The notes beneath the pieces are model-generated. The model made no database searches. It was not told the origin of the DNA and worked only from the letters and a program-made list of their open reading frames with translations. Below are positions 13,590 through 14,642 of a DNA stretch of 14,642 bases, one piece after another. The stretch is from Opitutaceae bacterium. Its GTDB lineage: Bacteria; Verrucomicrobiota; Verrucomicrobiae; Opitutales; Opitutaceae. Where the stretch lies: contig JAISAX010000884.1 of NCBI GenBank assembly GCA_031266495.1, forward strand, positions 1-14,642. Reading direction: 5' to 3'. The position numbers and the translations under genes were made by a program. How positions within the stretch are numbered: the first letter of the stretch is position 1; each line of letters starts with the position of its first letter.

Positions 13590-14543
13590 ATGAACACATC
13601 CGGCACTAAAACCGTCCTCTCCTCCCCCGGCATGAAATCCCTTGCCGTCCTTCGCCCTCATCATCCCGTCACTGCGATGCTGACCTGTCTCGGATTGGCG
13701 TCGCTCACGCTGCCCGCGCTCTCTGCCAGCACCCTCCTCTCGGAAGACTTCACCGGCAACCGGTTGACCTCCAGCCTGCCCACCACATCCGCATGGTATT
13801 CCTCGGGAACCAGCGGTTCCATTGCCTATGACACAACCAATGGCGGCAGCATTACCCAGACCGTCAACGGAACGACCAGCCAGCTCCTCACCTATTTCAC
13901 AAGCGCGGGCGATCCCGTCAGTCTCGGCGTCGGCGAGGCATTGTCGGTCAGATTCGATTTCCGGCTCTCCGACATTTTTGATACATCCGGCGCCTTCCGC
14001 ATCGGCCTCTTCAGTTCGGGAGGCAATCGCATCGCTGCCGACAACCAGAAGACAAGCAATGTAGTCTTTACCAACTACACCGGCTATGCGTTCTATCTTA
14101 ACCCCGGCGCCGATTCGGACACGTCCCTGAGCATCAGCAAGCGCGACAAGAGCAGCACCAATCTTCTCAATAACAGTGATGCCATGACGGGTCTCGGCGG
14201 CGGCACGGCGACAATCCTTGAGGCCGGCGTCACTTGCACGGGGGTTCTCTCCCTCATCCGCACCGGGGACGACATCATGAGCATTACCTTCAGCATACTC
14301 GACGGGAGCGGGTCCATTCTCACCACCATGTCATGCGAAGATGCTTCCGGTTTCACATCCTTCGACACGCTCGCCTTCGTGGGCATGAACTCCAGTTCAA
14401 AGCTCAAAAGCTTCACCCTCGAAAACGTATCCATTTTATCAATCCCGGAACCTCGTGCGACCATCACCGGCCTCGCCGCCTGCGCGGCCATCGTCGCGCT
14501 TGCCAAGCGTTTCCGTCGAATCTCTCCCCGACGCGAGCGCTAG
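13590..14543 (+). CDS. PEP-CTERM sorting domain-containing exported protein
   Basis: A 317-residue exported protein from the ATG at 13590 (ATG at 13632 is the alternative and gives a more usual signal peptide). The frame is open further upstream, but without protein-like features. The N-terminus has basic residues and a hydrophobic core (MLTCLGLASLTLPALSAS), then a beta-rich, Ser/Thr/Gly-rich body. SVRFDFRLSD and FRIGLFSSGG suggest a jelly-roll, lectin-like or sugar-binding sandwich (inference). The end is IPEP (285-288), a hydrophobic stretch (ITGLAACAAIVALA) and basic KRFRR: a PEP-CTERM anchor, with Arg instead of Gly after PEP. It is likely exosortase-processed and exported to the cell surface or matrix. 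It is the last gene before the poly-G end. Confidence 0.85.
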   Translation: MNTSGTKTVLSSPGMKSLAVLRPHHPVTAMLTCLGLASLTLPALSASTLLSEDFTGNRLTSSLPTTSAWYSSGTSGSIAYDTTNGGSITQTVNGTTSQLLTYFTSAGDPVSLGVGEALSVRFDFRLSDIFDTSGAFRIGLFSSGGNRIAADNQKTSNVVFTNYTGYAFYLNPGADSDTSLSISKRDKSSTNLLNNSDAMTGLGGGTATILEAGVTCTGVLSLIRTGDDIMSITFSILDGSGSILTTMSCEDASGFTSFDTLAFVGMNSSSKLKSFTLENVSILSIPEPRATITGLAACAAIVALAKRFRRISPRRER

Positions 14544-14556
14544 TTCCTGACCCGGT

Positions 14557-14642
<86 letters not shown>

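Overview
The window looks like a chromosomal contig end from a GC-rich Verrucomicrobiota member, most likely an Opitutaceae-type polysaccharide degrader. This is inferred from gene content: secreted PEP-CTERM proteins, an H-X9-DG pseudopilin, a LacI regulator, SGNH-type carbohydrate esterases (one intact, one a C-terminal fragment), a Gfo/Idh/MocA oxidoreductase beside a sugar-phosphate isomerase/epimerase-like protein, few clear Shine-Dalgarno sites, and intergenic regions packed with hairpin repeats. No rRNA, tRNA, CRISPR array or transposase gene was seen.

Layout. 1-1134 (+): an ABC-type ATPase cut by the window edge, whose C-terminus runs into a poly-C/CA repeat. 1131-2006 (-): PEP-CTERM exported protein. 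2169-3602 (-): exported two-domain protein of unknown function, possibly alpha/alpha-toroid. 3833-4582 (+): type II secretion pseudopilin-like protein. 4610-5752 (-): LacI regulator. 5881-6144 (+): small XRE repressor with a duplicated palindromic operator candidate over its start. 6282-7145 (+): sialate O-acetylesterase-like (SASA) lipoprotein-free exported esterase. 7146-9650: a gene graveyard with a C-terminal fragment of a second sialate O-acetylesterase (-) and a broken SUMF1/formylglycine-generating-enzyme-like PEP-CTERM gene (+). 9652-12013 (-): isomerase/epimerase followed by Gfo/Idh/MocA oxidoreductase, a common sugar-oxidation pairing. 12014-12858: repeats only. 12859-13282 (-): two small ribbon-helix-helix-like proteins. 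13590-14543 (+): second PEP-CTERM protein. The window ends in 85 consecutive G, probably artefactual.

The strongest discovery is a family of short non-coding mobile elements. Two copies (171 and 139 bp) share 12-bp terminal inverted repeats (CTGATGTTACGC) and GC-rich internal hairpins. Copy 1 sits inside the SUMF1-like gene, flanked by an exact 7-bp duplication (CTCGTAT). Removing the element and one duplication restores the reading frame and the expected protein motif. Some internal hairpins recur alone elsewhere in the window, in one case with changes on both arms that keep pairing, which suggests a modular system of hairpin cassettes.

Other points: a tandem CAACACCC-N9-GGGGTG operator at the XRE gene, a 90-bp duplicated fragment of a ribbon-helix-helix gene, and many long C/G homopolymers at gene edges that coincide with frame problems (either real slippage or sequencing error).
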